Assembly (NCBI GenBank): GCA_905221605.1
Contig: CAJNDS010000336.1
Span: forward strand, 535,001 to 599,000
Source: Symbiodinium natans
Lineage: Eukaryota; Sar; Dinophyceae; Suessiales; Symbiodiniaceae
Direction of reading: 5' to 3'
Length of the DNA stretch: 64,000 nt
Shown: positions 60,967-64,000 of the stretch, one piece after another
Numbering within the stretch: the stretch's first letter is position 1
Layout of the letters: each line of letters starts with the position of its first letter
Program-made: the position numbers and the translations under genes
The notes under the pieces: model-generated
The model's input: the letters and a program-made list of their open reading frames with translations, nothing else
Told to the model about the DNA's origin: nothing
Database searches by the model: none

Positions 60967-61130
60967 CCCCCAAAGCAGCGCTGGCCAGGGCCTGCGGCCT
61001 GCGACTGGGCTTTGAATTCGCCGTGTCCTTCTTGCCTCTTTTGTCCTCCATATGGTAACTGTACTTGTAGGTTTCAGGGGTTTCGGGTTTCGGGTTTAGG
61101 GTAACCGCCTTATCATCAAGACCAACCCTG
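60384..61130. other. unique DNA with a MITE and a 37-C run, no gene seen
   Basis: Family A MITE remnant at 60735-60832, CCCTAAA tract at 60540-60640, poly-C at 60929-60965. Pro-rich ORFs across the poly-C are artefacts. Confidence 0.5.
60735..60832. mobile_element. MITE-like element, family A, third copy
   Basis: CTTATACAAACAGTCCCTAA and TTAGGGACTGTTTGT-like ends with GGGGGAACGTCCCAACC at the right, as in the copies at 11016 and 40279. Confidence 0.55.
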
Positions 61131-61289
61131 AACCCTGAACCCTGAACCCTAAACCCTAAACCCTAAACCCTAAACCCTTAACCCTTAACCCTAAACCCTA
61201 AACCCTAAACCCTAAACATATTGTAGAGAAGTGACCTTCTGAACCCTGAACCTTGACTTGGAAAGCCAAACTGCAAACCCCGAAGCCCT

Positions 61290-61472
61290 AACACCTAAAC
61301 CCTAAACCCTAAACCCTAAACCCTAAACCCTAAACCCTACACCCTACACCCTAAACCATAAACCCTAAACCCTACACCCTAAACCCTAAACCCTAAACCC
61401 TAAACCCTAAACCCCAAACCCTAGACCCTAAACCCTAAACCCTAAACCCTAAACCCTAAACCCCTGAACCCT
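61290..61472. repeat. CCCTAAA/CCCTACA tract
   Basis: About 25 heptamers with some CCCTACA and CCATAAA variants. Confidence 0.95.
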
Positions 61473-61527
61473 AAGTCCTCAGCCGGCCTAGGTGAAGAGT
61501 CAACCCCGGGCCTCGGAAGGTCTGCAG

Positions 61528-61574
61528 AAGATCATCAGGCGCCTGCGCAGTGGCTTTGGGGGCCAATATGGGGG
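61528..61574 (+). CDS. possible exon of a downstream gene
   Basis: GGTCTGCAG acceptor, KIIRRLRSGFGGQYG, donor GG|GTAGCTGC, with C-strand tract before and G-strand tract after. Confidence 0.35.
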
Positions 61575-61583
61575 GTAGCTGCT

Positions 61584-61776
61584 TAGGGTTTAGGGTTTAG
61601 GGTTTAGGGTTTAGGGTTTAGGGTTTAGGGTTTAGGGTTTAGGGTTTAGGGTTTAGGGTTTAGGGTTTAGGGTTTTAGTGTTTAGGGTTTAGGGTTTAGG
61701 GTTTAGGGTTTAGGGTTTAGGGTTTAGGGTTTAGGGTTTAGGGTTTAGGGTTTAGGGTTTAGGGTTTAGGGTTTAG
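61584..61776. repeat. (TTTAGGG)n tract, longest in the window
   Basis: About 27 heptamers with one TTTTAGTG interruption. Confidence 0.97.
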
Positions 61777-62242
61777 GAATAGCTGCTAATGGTATTCCCT
61801 GATGGTTGCTTTGTAAATATACTAGAAGAGCCCCCCAACACCTTCATCTATTTATTCAGGTCCCTGTATTATCTGGCTTAGGGATTTAGGGGGTAATGGT
61901 TTAGGGGCTTTGGGGGTTTAGGGGGTTTGGGGTTAGGCTTTTTTTTGCCTAATGTAGGGGTTTAGAGGTTGAGGATCTAGGGTTGATTTGGTGCTTGGCT
62001 CGTTTCAGGTTTACACCTTCAACACTCAACCCTCGAGGCTCTAAACCCCAATGTTCCCCACTACTTTTGGTCGTCGATTCTTGGTGGCCCCGCTTGGGGA
62101 ATCGTGGGGGCAGCTAAACCCTAACCAAACCAAACTCTAAACCCCAAACCCCAAACTCTAAACCCCAAACCCTAACAAATCCTAAACCATAAGCCCCAAA
62201 CCCTAAACCCTAAGCCCCAAACCTTAGAGCCCGTGAGTACAG

Positions 62243-62281
62243 GCCCGGGGCGGGCTTGATGGCGCCCGTGAGTCGGACCAG
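62243..62281 (+). CDS. possible exon of a downstream gene
   Basis: GAGTACAG acceptor, ARGGLDGARESDQ, donor CAG|GTCCGT; C-strand repeat upstream and G-strand downstream (62303-62375). Confidence 0.3.
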
Positions 62282-62533
62282 GTCCGTGGGAGGCGGCCAA
62301 GGGTTCAGGGTTTAGGGTTTAGGGTTTGGGGTTTAGGGTTTCGGGTTTAGGGTTTAGAGTTTAGGGTTTAGGGTTGATTTCTGGTTTTGGGGGTTTGTGG
62401 GCGTTTGGGCTTCAGTGTGGTTGAGGGTGGCCTGGGTTGGTGGGCTCACGGTTTAGGCCGCTTTGAAAGCTTGGGGGGTTGAAAGTTGTCCAGGATGTTC
62501 AGGCGAGGGGTTTAGGGTTTAGGGTTTAGGGTT

Positions 62534-62571
62534 TAGGTTTTAGGCTTTAGGCTTTAGGCTTTAGGCTTTAG
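62534..62571. repeat. (TTTAGGC)n variant array
   Basis: Five TTTAGGC heptamers inside TTTAGGG repeats. Confidence 0.9.
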
Positions 62572-62833
62572 GGTTTAGGGTTTTGGAGCCCATGGTTTGC
62601 TTCTGGGGCCTTGGTAGGGTTCTCTCCTAAACCCTAAGCCCTAATTCCCAACTCCTTAACCATCGACTCTTACAACCTTCAGCCCGAACTGAGCCCTAGA
62701 CCCAACTCTAAAATCCCTAAACATTCAAAACCTTCTAAAGCCCCTAACACCTACAGTCTAAACCCTAAACCCTACAACTTACGTAAAGGGCTTAGAGTTC
62801 CGAATCCCGAAGCCCTACGCCCCACGCGCCCAG

Positions 62834-62886
62834 GCTTGAGCCCCGTGTCCGCGGGCGCCCGGCTGTCGCTTGGAACCAACGCCAGG
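62834..62886 (+). CDS. possible WD40-like exon of a downstream gene
   Basis: GCGCCCAG acceptor, LSPVSAGARLSLGTNA, possible GC donor; a G-strand tract starts at 62938. Suggests the WD40 coding region, or a second such gene, continues past 56219. Confidence 0.35.
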
Positions 62887-62937
62887 GCCCTAAGGGACTC
62901 CACTTCAAAGCTCGACAACTGAACCCAACACTTCGGG

Positions 62938-63018
62938 TTTAGGGTTTAGGGTTTAGGGTTTAGGGCTTAGGGTTTAGGGTTTAGGGTTTAGAGTTTAGGG
63001 TTTAGGGTTTAGGGTTTA
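62938..63018. repeat. (TTTAGGG)n tract
   Basis: About eleven heptamers with one TTTAGGGC. Confidence 0.95.
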
Positions 63019-63019
63019 A

Positions 63020-63905
63020 CTGGTTTTGTTTGTGGGTCCTCACTAGCAAGCCTCATATAGGATAATCGGGTAACCTACACATTGCACCAGCGAACACCCC
63101 AAACAGCTAAGAGTGGAACGGGATGTTCAAAGACTGCAGCGCATATTGGCTTTACCCGGCAAGAAACAACCCCGAGACTTCCAAGGTATTAAAAATTTCC
63201 GCGAATGACAAAGACTCCTGGCTTTTGCTTGGAATAGATATGCTCACCCATGCGAATAGATGGGGAGTTTGATGTCAAGTTTCGCGTTGTCGAAACGTTG
63301 TCGAAACGCAAAAACGATGACCCTCTGCGTGTGCGCGGGGTGTCGTGATCGCACGAACGACAACCCTCTGCGTGCTTTCGTGTTGTGGAAACGTGACTAG
63401 GGGTGGGGCATGCAATGCATGGGATCCAAGTATGAACATTCAGAGTTTCGTCGTCGGAAACAGTTTGCCCTCCCCTCCCCTCTCCCCCCCCCCCCCGCTG
63501 TCTTTCGCTGTTGTGGGTGCGAAGCTGGCAGTAGGGAGCTATGTTGCCATGGTTTATTTGTTCCACTCGCGAGGCTGGCAGCAGGGATCTATGTCTCTGC
63601 GTGGATGCGGCGTGTCGTGATCGCACGAACGACAAGCCTTTGTGTGTTTGGGCATTGTCGAAAATGGTGTTCGTGAGTTTTTGTCGTTGTCGTCGTTAAA
63701 GCCAGGATGGACGTCGTTGTGGATGGATTTCGGCATGGATGTCGTGTTGGATGTCGTGATGGATAAGTTCTTAAAGAAGTGAGGTCACAATCACGGCTCT
63801 AAAATTCTTTCAGGACAATCGTTCTCTAGTTGAGGTAAGCCCGAGCCGCCTAAGTCCTTGAGAGCTTGCAAGCTTTTTTGGGTTTGCTTAGGGGTTTGTG
63901 TTCGG
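63020..63905. other. telomere-free unique DNA with a short dispersed repeat
   Basis: GTGTCGTGATCGCACGAACG recurs at 63340 and 63609, followed both times by ACAA.CCT.TG.GTG. Gene-like frames not supported. Confidence 0.45.
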
Positions 63906-63908
63906 AGG

Positions 63909-64000
63909 CCCCTAAACCCTAAACCCTAAACCCTAAACCCTAAACCCTAAACCCTAAACCCTAAACCCCAAACCCTAAACCCTAAACCCCAAACCCCAAA
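63909..64000. repeat. (CCCTAAA)n tract running off the window
   Basis: Thirteen or so heptamers, the last ones CCCCAAA. Confidence 0.97.

Noticed and set aside
61584-61776. A true chromosome end
   Set aside because: Unique sequence and further tracts of both orientations continue on both sides, so the tract is interstitial.

Overview
This is nuclear DNA of a eukaryote, most likely a dinoflagellate. The evidence is: plant/dinoflagellate-type telomeric heptamers (TTTAGGG/CCCTAAA) scattered in both orientations over most of the window; very low gene density; large segmental and tandem duplications; one gene cut into many 35-160 bp exons; and reconstructed splice donors that include GC and possibly GA besides GT. 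Species is not assignable. I saw no rRNA, tRNA, CRISPR, bacterial-style operon or intact transposase/reverse transcriptase.

Layout. 1-584: 3' end of a small membrane-protein gene. 1.6-12.4 kb: telomere-repeat-rich DNA carrying a duplicated locus, an intact ORF fusing a degenerate GGDEF domain to about 11 Armadillo repeats (2580-4898) and a broken paralogue without the GGDEF domain (8718-9485). 12.4-25.4 kb: telomere-poor island with GC-rich 8-bp minisatellites, a palindromic C-rich satellite, a ~2.15 kb tandem segmental duplication and a thioesterase-like fragment. 25.4-28.6 kb and 36.7-64 kb: telomere-repeat-rich again. 28.7-36.7 kb: a second telomere-poor island with a 786-bp tandem repeat.

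Main discovery. Reading the short unique islands between telomeric tracts shows that many are plus-strand exons of a WD40-repeat protein, followed from about 27.5 kb to a stop at 56219. Typically a CCCTAAA-type tract precedes the exon, an AG acceptor opens it, and a GT donor embedded in a TTTAGGG-type tract closes it. Introns would therefore begin with G-strand telomeric repeat and end with C-strand repeat. This offers ready-made donors (G|GTTTAGGG), CTAA branch-point-like motifs and inverted ends able to pair. Reading phase agrees across many of the joins.

Mechanism clue. Two pairs of duplicated segments (1.65-2.83 vs 7.83-8.92 kb; 6.48-7.1 vs 37.6-38.5 kb) show telomeric tracts present in one copy and absent from the other. 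Two of these are exactly 5 and exactly 10 whole heptamers, and they occur in either orientation. The tracts are therefore acquired at internal sites, and some have since expanded as variant arrays (CCCTCAA, CCCTAAG, TTTTAGGG, TTTAGGGG, TTTAGGC). How the tracts arrive (telomerase at breaks, templated repair, or a transposable introner) cannot be decided from sequence alone.
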